From: Litoreibacter janthinus
GTDB taxonomy: Bacteria; Pseudomonadota; Alphaproteobacteria; Rhodobacterales; Rhodobacteraceae
Reading direction: 5' to 3'
DNA length: 64,000 bases
Assembly (NCBI RefSeq): GCF_900111945.1
Contig: NZ_FOYO01000001.1
Coordinates: forward strand, 472,251 to 536,250
This document shows positions 18,512 to 27,900 of the stretch, one piece after another. Made by a program: the position numbers and the translations under genes. Within the stretch, counting starts at the first letter, position 1, and each line of letters opens with the position of its first letter. The notes below the pieces were generated by a model. That model worked only from the letters and a program-made list of their open reading frames with translations, had not been told where the DNA came from and did no database searches.

Positions 18512-19039
18512 CTATAATGGTGGCCATGGCCGCATGGACTCTGCCTCTGTCCAAGCTTTGACCCAGTCAGGAATCTGTGGTGGCTCCGTCTCTAAGGATA
18601 GCGCGGACATCACCTGAGATGGCGGCACAATACCAGTCTTCGACGTAATGGCCGAGCGATAGAGGATATGTGATGTGGCCTCACCTTTGACGCGCATAGA
18701 TTGTTCCAGATACAAAAACTTGTCATCCCAACACACTGCGCGCGACCGCATCTCGATCCGGTCAAACATGCGGACACGCCTGCGATACCTTACTGTAGCG
18801 CCCGCCATGGTAAGGCCCCAACGATGTTTCTTCAGCGCAGGGATCAACCCGACCCGCTTGGCCAACGGCAACCGCCCCATATCGTACAGGGTCAGGGTCC
18901 GGCCGTTGTTTAGCTCAAGCCACAGGTCCAAGTCCCAAGGCCAGCAAATGTGATGCGAAACATGGGTATCCAATGGCCCCAAATCCGGGTCATTGCGGTG
19001 ACGAAAAAACTGATAGATCAGACGTAAAATCGGGTACAC
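18512..19039 (-). CDS. Acyl-CoA thioesterase-like protein (hotdog fold)
   Basis: This 175-residue protein shows the 4HBT hotdog pattern. HHICWPWDLDLWLELNNGR is the N-terminal strand-helix region with its D/N catalytic neighbourhood, and GLTMAGATVRYRRRVRMFD and KFLYLEQSMRVKGEATSHIL are central strands. Such enzymes hydrolyse acyl-CoA or related thioesters. The start is GTG at 19039 with AAGGAG 5 bases upstream, a strong ribosome-binding site that decides the start. It stands alone between the UMF1 operon and the divergent YggT gene. The substrate is unknown. Confidence 0.83.
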   Translation of the reverse strand: MYPILRLIYQFFRHRNDPDLGPLDTHVSHHICWPWDLDLWLELNNGRTLTLYDMGRLPLAKRVGLIPALKKHRWGLTMAGATVRYRRRVRMFDRIEMRSRAVCWDDKFLYLEQSMRVKGEATSHILYRSAITSKTGIVPPSQVMSALSLETEPPQIPDWVKAWTEAESMRPWPPL

Positions 19040-19165
19040 GGCGGCTCCTTAACTGTGCCGACACATGCCCGATTGCCGCGCCGCGTCAACCAAGACATCG
19101 CGTCACGTCTTGCACGCAAGGGGAGTGACGCTTACCTAGGCATCAACCCGCACCGGAGATCCCAA

Positions 19166-19453
19166 ATGACAAGCTTGTTTCAAATACTAATGATGATCCT
19201 CGGGGTAGCCCGCACCGTGATCCTAATTCACTTTGTCATGAGTTGGTTGATCAGCTTCGGGGTTCTGAACATGCGGCAACCTCTGGTCGCACAAATCTGG
19301 GACGGCTTGAACCGGCTGCTGGAGCCGATCTACGGCCCAATCCGCCGCTTGTTGCCGCAAATGGGCGGCATTGACCTAAGCCCCGTCGTAGCGCTCCTGG
19401 GCATCTACGCGTTGCAGATCATCCTGACCAACAACGCGGCGCTTTTTATGTAG
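19166..19453 (+). CDS. YggT-family membrane protein
   Basis: A 95-residue protein with two long hydrophobic segments flanking an amphipathic region (PLVAQIWDGLNRLLEPIYGP), the standard YggT layout. YggT proteins are linked to cell division, membrane homeostasis or osmotic stress in different bacteria; the exact role is unsettled. I use the ATG at 19166 (MTSLFQILMMILGVARTVIL) with GGAGA just upstream; the longer frame adds a basic, non-conserved 37 residues. It ends 9 bases before the convergent msrA stop. Confidence 0.88.
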   Translation: MTSLFQILMMILGVARTVILIHFVMSWLISFGVLNMRQPLVAQIWDGLNRLLEPIYGPIRRLLPQMGGIDLSPVVALLGIYALQIILTNNAALFM

Positions 19454-19462
19454 GCCAGCCTT

Positions 19463-20119
19463 TCAGTTGACGAACGGAGCAGCGCTGCCCCATAGCTGCT
19501 TCACGCGCTGGTCACGGCCGCACGCATCGCGGTACTTCTTGTAAGCCTTCGCTTTTGACTGTGGGCCAAAGCGGGTCAGCACGATCTTGTCCTGCTTGTA
19601 GTAGTCCTGATGATATGCGTCGGCGGGGTAAAACGGCTTCGCATCAAGTATTGGCGTTACGATCTTCTGCCCCAAATCCTTCTCAGCCGCAGCCTTTGCT
19701 GCTTCAGCGGCCTCCCGATCCGGTCGATTGGTCACGAAAATCGCCGTCGTGTAGCTTTCTCCGCGATCGCAGAACTGCCCACCAGCATCGGTTGGGTCGA
19801 TAGAGCGGAAGAACATGTCGTAAAGCTGGCGCACGGAAACCTTGGAGGGGTCGTAGTCAATCTGCACTGCTTCCAAGTGGCCGGTGCCACCATTAATAAC
19901 CTGTTTGTAGGTCGGGCTCGCGACCGTGCCGCCCGTAAAGCCGGAAACAACTTCTTTCACACCATCCACTGCCTCAAAGTCTGATTCCACACACCAGAAG
20001 CATCCGCCTGCGACAGTGACCTCTGCCGCCATCGCCATTTTAGGTTGCGCTGCAATTCCTGCGAGCACCGCAAGACCGAAACCCGTCAGATACCAGCGTG
20101 TGCGTTTGAAGTGTTTCAA
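19463..20119 (-). CDS. msrA: Peptide-methionine (S)-S-oxide reductase, exported form
   Basis: MsrA repairs methionine-S-sulfoxide in proteins. The catalytic [20 protein letters not shown] motif is intact, as are [12 protein letters not shown] and [19 protein letters not shown] signal peptide precedes it ([20 protein letters not shown] ... MAMAAE), pointing to the periplasm. I chose a TTG start at 20119 because it begins the signal peptide directly (MKHFKRTRW) and has GGGAG 7 bases upstream. An ATG at 20179 would add 20 residues that make a poor signal peptide and has no clear ribosome-binding site. Confidence 0.9.
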   Translation of the reverse strand: MKHFKRTRWYLTGFGLAVLAGIAAQPKMAMAAEVTVAGGCFWCVESDFEAVDGVKEVVSGFTGGTVASPTYKQVINGGTGHLEAVQIDYDPSKVSVRQLYDMFFRSIDPTDAGGQFCDRGESYTTAIFVTNRPDREAAEAAKAAAEKDLGQKIVTPILDAKPFYPADAYHQDYYKQDKIVLTRFGPQSKAKAYKKYRDACGRDQRVKQLWGSAAPFVN

Positions 20120-20229
20120 GGTTTTGCTCCCGTCAAAGCCGTACAAATAGTGTAGGCGGCAATTTGATACTTGCGCCATTCACACTCAACCAAACTTGCC
20201 GTGATTGGTTCCAATGAAACTGAGATCAA

Positions 20230-21291
20230 TTAGCGCAGGTCGTTGATGAAGGTATCAATCGCCTTCACTCTTTCTGTGCTTGATGGATGCGTGGACATCC
20301 ATTGCGCAGGCTCGCCCCCTGCATATTCCTTGCTGATCTTCTCAAAAAACAGCTTCAAGCCAGACGGGTCGAACCCCGCTTCGTCCGATAGGGTTAACCC
20401 GAACTCATCAGCGGATGTTTCCTGTGCACGACTGAACGACAGCGACAGAAGCACGTTTCCTTCCAGAACCACATCCTCAAGGATCGGGCCGACATCCCCC
20501 GCCAGAAAAGCGATCAGGATGTAGGTGCTGAGTGATCGGTAAAGGCGCTTCAGCCCGTGCTCTTCCACCACATGGCCTATCTCGTGCCCCAGAACACCCG
20601 CCATGACGTCTGGCTGGGGAAAGTCTTTCACGAAAGCATCTGTCATCACCATCGTGCCACCCGGCAACGCGAACGCGTTCGGCCCCATCCCGGGCATGTC
20701 GCGGAACAGCAAATCAAAACTGTGTCGCGCCTGCACTTCTTGCGGCAACGAGCTTACCAAACGGCGGTAGACGCTTTCGACCTCGCTTCTCTGCTCTTCC
20801 GAAAGTTTCGAAGGCTCCGCCATTGTGAAATCGATGGTCTGCATCGTTCCAACGTCGATCTGTTCGATGACGACGGGAGGAGTAAACGCGATGGCGACCG
20901 ACGCCATAATGTCCAGCCCATAGCGCCACAGCACCCAAGCCGCCGCAAGGCAAATCGCTACTACGCCGAACAGCCGTGCATTGAACCCTTCATAGTGGTG
21001 AAGCATCGAGCCGCGGGTTTTTCCCGTCAGCGCCTCAATGGCGGCATGGTCGGTGGTTTCGAAGACTGCGCCATCAGGGAATGACACCTTTCGCGGGGCG
21101 GAGCCCAACGGCGCGTCTATACGGACTTCCGAAAGATAGGCGCTGGCAAGCACCGCCCTTTCGTCATTCTGAATATCAACCCAAAGGCCTTCGCCCCCCT
21201 CACGCGTCAGAAGACGCGCAGGTTGGCGATGGGATGACCGCGCCGCAAAGGCATGACCACGAAGGCCCGGAAGTTGCGGCGCGGTACTCAT
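20230..21291 (-). CDS. M48-family zinc metallopeptidase
   Basis: The HExxH zinc site is present in GVLGHEIGHVVEEHGLKRL, and the third ligand region follows in SFSRAQETSADEFGL. One membrane segment near residues 110-130 anchors the protein, preceded by a soluble N-terminal domain of about 100 residues. M48 proteases in the cell envelope degrade misfolded proteins, like HtpX and BepA. Its gene follows the DUF898/YjgN gene with only 3 bases between, and the two occur together in other proteobacteria as I recall, so a shared envelope role is likely. Start ATG at 21291. Confidence 0.9.
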   Translation of the reverse strand: MSTAPQLPGLRGHAFAARSSHRQPARLLTREGGEGLWVDIQNDERAVLASAYLSEVRIDAPLGSAPRKVSFPDGAVFETTDHAAIEALTGKTRGSMLHHYEGFNARLFGVVAICLAAAWVLWRYGLDIMASVAIAFTPPVVIEQIDVGTMQTIDFTMAEPSKLSEEQRSEVESVYRRLVSSLPQEVQARHSFDLLFRDMPGMGPNAFALPGGTMVMTDAFVKDFPQPDVMAGVLGHEIGHVVEEHGLKRLYRSLSTYILIAFLAGDVGPILEDVVLEGNVLLSLSFSRAQETSADEFGLTLSDEAGFDPSGLKLFFEKISKEYAGGEPAQWMSTHPSSTERVKAIDTFINDLR

Positions 21292-21294
21292 CTC

Positions 21295-22359
21295 TTAGAT
21301 CGGCAAGCCAACGTCGATTCCTTCGAGGTCGGTATACGCGTCCCCGAAAGCGCCGCCCGCTTCTTGCTGCTGCGTCACGAAATCATCCATCGACCCACCT
21401 GGGATGAAGCCCGTATGATCCGCCAGATAGCGGGCCAAACGCACCTGCGCCCATGGCAGCATCAGGAACAACGTGCAGACCACAACGACCATGTTGGTCA
21501 CAGCAATCCAAAGTAGCTTTGGTGCAGTCACGTTGGACGCGAAACGGTGGCCACCTTCCAACGCTGTGTTGTTGTACACCGCGTTGCGGGTCAGCGCCTG
21601 ATAGATGAACGCCGCTGGCAGGAACGCTACGAAGAACAACAGATAAAACAGCCCCATGACCTTCATCGCTTGTTCAGGGGCACGGTCGGCATTGTCCATG
21701 GCGTAGGCAAACTCGTTGAAGTTAAAGCCAGTTACCAAGACGCCAATCACGCCCACCACAATGATCCAAGCAAGAGCGACAAGGAACGCTTTGTAGAAAA
21801 CACCTAGGCCGACTTCCATGTTGAACTTGGCTTGCCCCAGCTTGTGGTTGTTGATTGAGAAGCGCTTCAGCGCGCGATCCCAAATCGGGAAGGTGGTATA
21901 AAGCGTCAGCGCCATCAGGATCGGGTAAACCAGGAAGGTCAGAAACGCCTGACCAACAGTGCCCACAAAACCGAACCGCACATTCGAAAAGCTCGACATG
22001 CGCGCGTTGAAGACCATCGAACGCACAATTAGCCAAGGGTAGGCGAACAGCAGTGCAATGATGAGCAAGAGCCCCAAAACCGGAATAACTGCCGTAATGA
22101 TCTGGAATACAATCACGGCAGCAATCACGATCAACCGGCCGATCAGAATTTGCTTACCCGTCGCGTGGTAGTCGAAGTTGCGACCTTCAACATAGGTATG
22201 GTTATAGAAATACTTCTTGGTGCGCACTTTGGCCCACGCCGAATAGATGCCCAAAGTCACAATGCTCAGAAGCAGGTTAACGATCCATATTCCGAACCAT
22301 TCTTTGGCGTTCCCGGTAAACTGAAACGGCTTAGCGCCCGAAGGTAAACTCTCACTCAT
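21295..22359 (-). CDS. YjgN/DUF898-family membrane protein
   Basis: A 354-residue multi-pass membrane protein with at least six hydrophobic segments and a short soluble N-terminus (FQFTGNAKEWFGIWIVNLLL), the DUF898 signature. The repeated LLSIVTLGIYSAWAKVRTKKY motif is characteristic. The function of the family is unknown. The ATG at 22359 is preceded by AGAGGGA, which is decisive; the frame upstream to 22467 is not needed. It forms a two-gene unit with the M48 protease gene downstream. Confidence 0.88.
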   Translation of the reverse strand: MSESLPSGAKPFQFTGNAKEWFGIWIVNLLLSIVTLGIYSAWAKVRTKKYFYNHTYVEGRNFDYHATGKQILIGRLIVIAAVIVFQIITAVIPVLGLLLIIALLFAYPWLIVRSMVFNARMSSFSNVRFGFVGTVGQAFLTFLVYPILMALTLYTTFPIWDRALKRFSINNHKLGQAKFNMEVGLGVFYKAFLVALAWIIVVGVIGVLVTGFNFNEFAYAMDNADRAPEQAMKVMGLFYLLFFVAFLPAAFIYQALTRNAVYNNTALEGGHRFASNVTAPKLLWIAVTNMVVVVCTLFLMLPWAQVRLARYLADHTGFIPGGSMDDFVTQQQEAGGAFGDAYTDLEGIDVGLPI

Positions 22360-22500
22360 TGTAAATTCCCTCTGTTCAATGGATTTGTTTTTTCCAAACG
22401 TCATAAACAATGCGAGCGGAGTTGGGAATCCCTTAAGAATCGAATGAATTTCACTGGTCCAACGCATGAAATCGGGCTCTAAGTCGTTTCAGGAGGCCAC

Positions 22501-23409
22501 ATGACAGATCATCAAACGACCCACCAAGCCGAAGAAGACGCCCGCAACGACCAGATCCTGATCTATGTCGACGGCCAGCTGAAGCCAAAGGCCGAAGCCA
22601 CCGTCTCCGTCTATGACAGCGGCTTTATGCTGGGCGACGGCGTTTGGGAGGGGCTGCGACTCTATAACGGCACATGGGCGTTTTTAGAGGAGCATATCGA
22701 CCGCCTGTTCGAGGCCGCCAAAGCCATTGATCTGGATATCGGCAAAGACCGTGCGGGCGTCATCGCCGCGCTGGAGGAAACCCGCGAAGCCAACAGCATG
22801 ACCACCGACGCCCATGCCCGCCTGATGGTGACAAGGGGCGTGAAGCATCGCCCGTTTCAGCACCCTTCCTTGTCGCGGTCCGGCCCGACATTTGTGATCA
22901 TCATGGAGCATTCAAAGCCGAAGCTGCCCCGCCCGATCCGGTTGGCGACCGTCCCACATCTACGCGGGTTGCCTATGACCCAAGACCCGAAGCTAAACTC
23001 GCATTCAAAGCTCAACTGCATCCTCGCCTGTATTGCCGCAGAGAAAGCCGGCGCAGACGAAGCATTGATGCTGGACCTGCATGGCTTTGTGAACACCACC
23101 AACGCCTGCAACTTTTTCGTGGTCAAGAAAGGCGCTGTTTGGACCTCCACCGGCGACTATTGCATGAACGGGATTACCCGCCAGAAGGTCATCGACCTGT
23201 GCCACGCCAACGGCATTCCGTGTTTCGAGCGGAATTTCTCGCTAGTGGACACCTATTCGGCAGATGAGGCGTTCCTGACCGGCACATTCGGTGCGCAAAC
23301 GCCCGTATCCGAAATCGACGGGCGCCAAATCGGCTCCGGAGAGATGGGGCCAGTCACCAAACGGCTTCGGACGCTCTACACCGCACTGATCAAGGAGATA
23401 TGCCAATGA
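22501..23409 (+). CDS. Class IV PLP aminotransferase (BCAT/D-amino acid type)
   Basis: The 302-residue protein opens with VSVYDSGFMLGDGVWEGLRL, the class IV signature. KLNSHSKLNC contains the candidate PLP lysine region and GFVNTTNACNFFVVKKG fits the phosphate-binding part. It is less like IlvE than the enzyme at 44621, so D-amino acid or another small-substrate transaminase activity is possible. AGGAGG lies 5 bases before the ATG. It shares an ATGA with a small lipoprotein gene and is followed by a sulfotransferase-like gene, a three-gene unit of unknown purpose. Confidence 0.87.
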   Translation: MTDHQTTHQAEEDARNDQILIYVDGQLKPKAEATVSVYDSGFMLGDGVWEGLRLYNGTWAFLEEHIDRLFEAAKAIDLDIGKDRAGVIAALEETREANSMTTDAHARLMVTRGVKHRPFQHPSLSRSGPTFVIIMEHSKPKLPRPIRLATVPHLRGLPMTQDPKLNSHSKLNCILACIAAEKAGADEALMLDLHGFVNTTNACNFFVVKKGAVWTSTGDYCMNGITRQKVIDLCHANGIPCFERNFSLVDTYSADEAFLTGTFGAQTPVSEIDGRQIGSGEMGPVTKRLRTLYTALIKEICQ

Positions 23410-23684
23410 AACCGCTTTGCGTGCTCGCCGTGATCGGCTCTCTGGCGGCCTGCAACCCTGCCGCACCAACCGCGCCCTCGGGCAGTGACATCCCTTGGCC
23501 GGAGGCTGTGGAGCTGTTTCAAAGCTGCAAGGTCGACAGCCTGTTTCAGCTGCACGACAAGACGGTCACCTTGAACCTGAAGGACGGCAGAACTCTGACG
23601 ACAACTGCGCCGTATCTTGACGCGATGCTTTACGACGACGTGATGCCGCCCCGCTGTGGAGACGTCGGCGTCATCATGGAGTAG
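23406..23684 (+). CDS. Small predicted lipoprotein, 92 residues
   Basis: The N-terminus MKPLCVLAVIGSLAACNPAA is a lipoprotein signal with lipobox LAAC. The remaining 75 residues have a short acidic beta-rich core (DKTVTLNLKDGRTLTTTAPY) and one further cysteine pair (C41-like in SCKVDS and PPRCGDVG). No family was recognised. The ATG overlaps the stop of the aminotransferase gene by four bases, and 3 bases separate it from the sulfotransferase-like gene, so it is probably cotranslated with both. The envelope location is inferred from the lipobox. Confidence 0.75.
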   Translation: MKPLCVLAVIGSLAACNPAAPTAPSGSDIPWPEAVELFQSCKVDSLFQLHDKTVTLNLKDGRTLTTTAPYLDAMLYDDVMPPRCGDVGVIME

Positions 23685-23687
23685 CCA

Positions 23688-24389
23688 ATGAAAATCGCTA
23701 TGTGGTCCGGCCCGCGCAACCTGTCGACAGCCATGATGTACAGCTTCGGCAATCGCCCCGATTTTGAGGCGATGGATGAGCCATTCTACGCGCCCTACCT
23801 AAAAGCATCCGGCATTTCCCATCCGATGGATGCAGCAATCATGGCAGCGCATGAGACTGACCCGGACAAGGTTGCCGCAGCCTGTGCAGCTTCACCGGCC
23901 GAGCATCGCTACATGAAGCACATGCCGCACCACATGTTGGACGGGATGCCATTGGACTGGGCGCATGAATGCTTGAATATCCATTTGATCCGGCACCCCG
24001 CCCGCGTGATCGCCAGCTACGCCGCAAAGCGCGAGAACCCGACGCTAGAGGATATCGGATATCCGCAGCAAGCAGCACTGTATGCGAAGATCGGTGGCTT
24101 GGTGATCGACAGTCATGACATTCGCGCGAACCCCGAGACGTCGTTGCGCAGCTTGTGTGAAGAGATCGGGTTACCCTTCTTGGACGCCATGCTCCATTGG
24201 CCTGCTGGTCCGAAACAGTTTGACGGTATCTGGGCATCGCATTGGTACGGGGCAGTCCATCGCTCCACCGGCTTTGCAGGGGCGGAGGGGCCTTTACCTC
24301 AACTGGAGGGAGAAGCCGCTAGATTGTGCGAAGCGGCGCTGCTGCATTACGACGAGCTGCAAATTCGAAAACTGCCACTCGGTCAATAA
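23688..24389 (+). CDS. Sulfotransferase-family protein
   Basis: The opening MKIAMWSGPRNLSTAMMYSF is a 5'-phosphosulfate-binding-type P-loop of the sulfotransferase superfamily. HLIRHPARVIASYAAKR matches the 3'-phosphate-binding motif. The protein is 233 residues, shorter than typical eukaryotic sulfotransferases but normal for this bacterial branch. The acceptor is unknown. Its position behind an aminotransferase and a lipoprotein may point to modification of an amino compound, which is a guess. The convergent gap to argG carries two dyad elements. Confidence 0.82.
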   Translation: MKIAMWSGPRNLSTAMMYSFGNRPDFEAMDEPFYAPYLKASGISHPMDAAIMAAHETDPDKVAAACAASPAEHRYMKHMPHHMLDGMPLDWAHECLNIHLIRHPARVIASYAAKRENPTLEDIGYPQQAALYAKIGGLVIDSHDIRANPETSLRSLCEEIGLPFLDAMLHWPAGPKQFDGIWASHWYGAVHRSTGFAGAEGPLPQLEGEAARLCEAALLHYDELQIRKLPLGQ

Positions 24390-24403
24390 TCGGCGGGACC
24401 TAG

Positions 24404-24450
24404 CCCCGATCGCGTTTACGAATTCTCAATGCCTGTAAACGCGCTCGGGG
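24404..24450. terminator. Long inverted repeat between convergent genes
   Basis: CCCCGATCGCGTTTAC and GTAAACGCGCTCGGGG can form a 16-base-pair stem with one mismatch around a 15-base loop. It begins 14 bases after the sulfotransferase-like stop and lies about 80 bases beyond the argG stop on the other strand. Neither side carries a T run, so a bidirectional factor-assisted terminator or 3'-end protector is the best reading. Confidence 0.55.
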
Positions 24451-24498
24451 ACTATTAAGCAAAATCAACGGCAAAAAGTTAAGGCCGCGCTTCATGAG

Positions 24499-24514
24499 GT
24501 AACCCATGGGTTAC
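24499..24514. repeat. Perfect 16-base palindrome near the argG stop
   Basis: GTAACCCATGGGTTAC reads the same on both strands. It lies 13 bases past the argG stop, in the same gap as the longer inverted repeat. One such palindrome is expected by chance in a sequence this long, so only its position makes it worth noting. It could be a protein-binding site or a short hairpin at the end of the argG message. Confidence 0.4.
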
Positions 24515-24527
24515 ACTGTAGGATCCG

Positions 24528-25754
24528 TTACGACTTCAATCGCTTGTCACGCGCGGCCAACAACTTCAGACGGAGCGCGTTAAGCTGGATAAATCCTGCA
24601 GCGTCTTTCTGGTCATACGCGCCCGCATCTTCCTCGAACGTCACATGCGCCTCGGAATAGAGCGAGTGGTCCGACCAGCGCGCCACTGTGCGCGCCAAGC
24701 CTTTGTAGAGCTTCAATCGCACGGTACCTGTGACATGCTCTTGGCTCTTGTCGATCAGAGCCTGCAGCATTTCGCGTTCTGGCGAGAACCAGAAGCCATT
24801 ATAGATCAGCTCCGCATATTTCGGCATCAGCTCGTCTTTCAGATGCGCTGCACCACGGTCAAGCGTGATCGACTCGATGCCGCGGTGTGCCTCGAGCAGC
24901 AGGGTGCCGCCCGGTGTCTCATAGATACCGCGGGATTTCATTCCGACGAAACGACCTTCCACCAGATCAAGACGACCGCAGCCGTGCTTGCCGCCCAGCT
25001 CATTCAGCTTCGTGAGGATCGTGGCAGGTGACATGGCCTCGCCGTTGATCGAAACGGCGTCGCCGCGCTCGAACCCGATCTCCACGAACTCCGGCTCGTT
25101 CGGCGCGTCTTCAGGGTGAACAGTGCGTTGGTAGACATAGTCTGGGGCTTCGTCGGCGGGGTTCTCCAACACTTTGCCCTCGGAAGACGTGTGCAGCAGA
25201 TTCGCATCGACCGAGAAGGGCGCCTCCCCGCGCTTGTCTTTGGCAATCGGAATTTGGTTTTGCTCTGCGAATTCCAAAAGCTTGGTGCGCGAAGACAGAT
25301 CCCATTCGCGCCAAGGCGCGATCACCTTGATGTCAGGGTTCAGCGCATAGGCGGACAGCTCGAACCGCACTTGATCGTTGCCCTTGCCAGTCGCGCCATG
25401 CGCTACGGCGTCGGCGCCGGTTTCGGCGGCGATCTCTACCAAACGCTTAGAAATCAACGGGCGCGCGATGGAGGTGCCCAAAAGATACAGCCCTTCGTAG
25501 ACCGCGTTGGCACGAAACATCGGGAAGACGAAATCGCGAACGAATTCTTCGCGGACATCTTCAATGTAGATGTTCTCCGGTTTGATCCCCAGAAGCTCTG
25601 CTTTCTTGCGGGCAGGCTCCAATTCCTCACCTTGGCCCAAGTCAGCGGTAAAGGTGACGACTTCGCAACCATATTCGGTTTGCAGCCATTTCAGGATGAT
25701 CGAGGTATCAAGGCCGCCAGAATAGGCAAGCACTACTTTTTTGGGGGCGGACAT
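24528..25754 (-). CDS. argG: Argininosuccinate synthase
   Basis: ArgG joins citrulline and aspartate with ATP to make argininosuccinate, the penultimate step of arginine synthesis. The ATP-pyrophosphatase P-loop [13 protein letters not shown] opens the protein and [11 protein letters not shown] follows as expected. At 408 residues it matches the normal length. I use the ATG at 25754 ([13 protein letters not shown]); the longer frame to 25817 adds 21 non-conserved residues. It is transcribed alone, divergent from a membrane-protein/ilvA pair across about 140 bases. Confidence 0.97.
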   Translation of the reverse strand: MSAPKKVVLAYSGGLDTSIILKWLQTEYGCEVVTFTADLGQGEELEPARKKAELLGIKPENIYIEDVREEFVRDFVFPMFRANAVYEGLYLLGTSIARPLISKRLVEIAAETGADAVAHGATGKGNDQVRFELSAYALNPDIKVIAPWREWDLSSRTKLLEFAEQNQIPIAKDKRGEAPFSVDANLLHTSSEGKVLENPADEAPDYVYQRTVHPEDAPNEPEFVEIGFERGDAVSINGEAMSPATILTKLNELGGKHGCGRLDLVEGRFVGMKSRGIYETPGGTLLLEAHRGIESITLDRGAAHLKDELMPKYAELIYNGFWFSPEREMLQALIDKSQEHVTGTVRLKLYKGLARTVARWSDHSLYSEAHVTFEEDAGAYDQKDAAGFIQLNALRLKLLAARDKRLKS

Positions 25755-25897
25755 TGGGCGTCTCCGGCTGAGCTTAAGGTCGCCAAGGGCGATAGCGCCA
25801 ATGTCACAGGGGTGCAAGTGCGTGCATGGCCAAGATTGACGCTAGAGCCGTTTGCCCGCAGGGTCACTGAAAAGCAAAAAGACGGGCACAGGGCACG

Positions 25898-26656
25898 ATG
25901 AGAAACGCGATCGACATTTTTAGCTACGGGCTGAAGCACCTATTTGGCAACTTTGGCGCAGCGCTAAGACTGACCGCACTGATCTGGATATTAGCAAGCC
26001 TTTTGATCTACGCGCTTGGGGCCGCACTTATTGGTGCTCCGATCGGTGCCATGGCGATCCGCCCAGACGCTGAAGGTCAACTGCCCGAATTGTCGGCCAC
26101 CTTCACCATGCTATCACTCGTCATCAATCTGGTGGCAGTCGGCTGGGTTGCAATGCTCTGGAGCCGCTTTTGCCTCGGCGCGGACACCCCTCCGGGCGTA
26201 TTACCGATGCTCAAGGGTATGCCGTTCGGAGGATTTTTTCTGACCTTGATCCTCGTCTTGGCAACGGTCGGAGCGGCCGGTTTCGCTATGTCGCTTCTCG
26301 GCTCCCTCGCGCTTCCTTACATGCCATTTTTGATCGGTGTATTTCTGTATCCATTGTTTGGCGCATGCCTGATGATCTGGCTTTCGCTGAGAATTGGAGC
26401 AGCTTTGCCAGCCTCGGCAGCGGGTCAGGTCATGTCACTCACGCAAGCCTGGTCTGGCTCGCGCGATAAGGGAATTTGGATGCTGGCGGTTTTTGCGATG
26501 ATCTTCGTGACTGTTCTAACAATCCCGTCGGTCATGCTTTCCGGCCTTCTGATCCCGGGAAATATCGCCAACGTCGTTGTGTCGTGGATCATCGTGCTTG
26601 TCGGAACCGGCTGGTTAGTCGCCATATTCCGCCTAATCCCGCCAGCGCCAAGATGA
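25898..26656 (+). CDS. Multi-pass membrane protein of unknown function
   Basis: A 252-residue protein with about six hydrophobic segments and few charges. It begins MRNAIDIFSYGLKHLFGNFGAALRL, resembling the cytoplasmic helix of Yip1/DUF975-like membrane proteins, but no domain can be named with confidence. The ribosome-binding site is weak. Its end overlaps the ilvA start by ATGA, so the two are probably coupled. Nothing in the sequence ties it to threonine metabolism, and the overlap may only reflect the compact genome. Confidence 0.75.
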   Translation: MRNAIDIFSYGLKHLFGNFGAALRLTALIWILASLLIYALGAALIGAPIGAMAIRPDAEGQLPELSATFTMLSLVINLVAVGWVAMLWSRFCLGADTPPGVLPMLKGMPFGGFFLTLILVLATVGAAGFAMSLLGSLALPYMPFLIGVFLYPLFGACLMIWLSLRIGAALPASAAGQVMSLTQAWSGSRDKGIWMLAVFAMIFVTVLTIPSVMLSGLLIPGNIANVVVSWIIVLVGTGWLVAIFRLIPPAPR

Positions 26657-27900
26657 CTGACTTTTCCACCGAAGCACGTGCCGCGACACGCGCGATGCGC
26701 AGCCTGTTCGAGCCGACACCGCTGCAATTGAACGACTACCTGTCCGATCTCTACGACGCGCGCATCTACCTTAAACGGGAAGACCTGTCTCCGGTGCGGT
26801 CCTACAAAATCCGTGGGGCGTTTAACGCGATGTCCAAACGGCGCGCGAGCCATCCGGATCAAAACGCGTACGTTTGCGCCAGCGCGGGTAACCACGCGCA
26901 GGGGTTTGCCTTTGCCTGTCGGCATTTTGGTGTGTCAGGTGAAGTTTTTATGCCGATCACGACGCCACAACAGAAGATCGACAAAACCCGCGCCTTCGGC
27001 GGCGATTTCGTCAAGATTCGCCTAACCGGTGACTATTTCGACCAAACCTTGCGCGCTGCACAAGAGCACTGTGCCGATATTGGCGCGCATTTCCTCTCAC
27101 CATTCGACGACCCTGATGTCATTGAAGGTCAGGCATCTGTTGCCGTTGAAATCGAAGACGAGCTGGACCAGCTCCCCGACATGCTGCTTTTGCCCGTTGG
27201 CGGTGGCGGGTTGTCCGCGGGTGTCACGCGCTATTTCACCGAAACCGGAGCCTCCATTTCATTCCGCTATGTCGAACCCAGCGGAGGCGCGTCCCTGACC
27301 GCTGCTCTGGCAAAGGGGGAGCCCACAAAGCTCGCTCATGTGGACACCTTCGTTGACGGTGCCGCGGTTGCGCAGATCGGGCAGCACACGTTTGAAGTTC
27401 TAAAACATGTCAATCCGGAACACGTACTTCTGGCTCCTGAGAACCGGATTTGTGGGACCATGCTCCGACTCCTGAACGTTGAAGGAATTGTGCTGGAGCC
27501 TGCCGGTGCACTTGTGATCGACGCCTTGGACGAACTTGCTGACGAGATCAAAGGCAAGACCGTGGTTTGCATTACGTCTGGCGGGAACTTCGACTTTGAA
27601 CGCCTGCCCGAAGTGAAAGAACGCGCCCAGCGCTACGCGGGCTTGAAGAAATATCTGATCCTTCGGATGCCGCAACGCCCGGGCGCATTGAAGGATTTTC
27701 TGGCGCTGCTGGGGCCAGATGACGACATCGCGCGGTTCGAATACCTCAAGAAATCTGCCCGAAACTTCGGCTCGGTCCTGATTGGGATTGAGACCAAGAA
27801 ACCGGAGGCGTTCGCCCGTCTGTTCAAGGCTATGACCGAAGGCGGCTTCGATCACCGCGACATCACCAATGACGAAGTTCTGGCGGAGTTCCTGATCTAA
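26653..27900 (+). CDS. ilvA: Threonine ammonia-lyase (biosynthetic type)
   Basis: IlvA deaminates threonine to 2-oxobutanoate for isoleucine synthesis. The PLP lysine lies in SPVRSYKIRGAFNAM and the phosphate-binding glycine loop in PVGGGGLSAG. The protein is 415 residues with one C-terminal ACT-like regulatory region (KYLILRMPQRPGALKDFLAL), the shorter IlvA form rather than the two-domain E. coli form. The start ATG at 26653 overlaps the stop of the upstream membrane protein gene. The stop shares CTAA with the convergent Hpt gene. ilvE at 44621 acts in the same pathway. Confidence 0.94.
   Translation: MTDFSTEARAATRAMRSLFEPTPLQLNDYLSDLYDARIYLKREDLSPVRSYKIRGAFNAMSKRRASHPDQNAYVCASAGNHAQGFAFACRHFGVSGEVFMPITTPQQKIDKTRAFGGDFVKIRLTGDYFDQTLRAAQEHCADIGAHFLSPFDDPDVIEGQASVAVEIEDELDQLPDMLLLPVGGGGLSAGVTRYFTETGASISFRYVEPSGGASLTAALAKGEPTKLAHVDTFVDGAAVAQIGQHTFEVLKHVNPEHVLLAPENRICGTMLRLLNVEGIVLEPAGALVIDALDELADEIKGKTVVCITSGGNFDFERLPEVKERAQRYAGLKKYLILRMPQRPGALKDFLALLGPDDDIARFEYLKKSARNFGSVLIGIETKKPEAFARLFKAMTEGGFDHRDITNDEVLAEFLI

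Noticed and set aside
23688..24389. The sulfotransferase-like gene as a tail of the aminotransferase
   Set aside because: It has its own ATG and P-loop and is separated by a complete lipoprotein gene.
25116..25901. Plus-strand frame of 261 codons
   Set aside because: Antisense to argG, with no domain and no ribosome-binding site.
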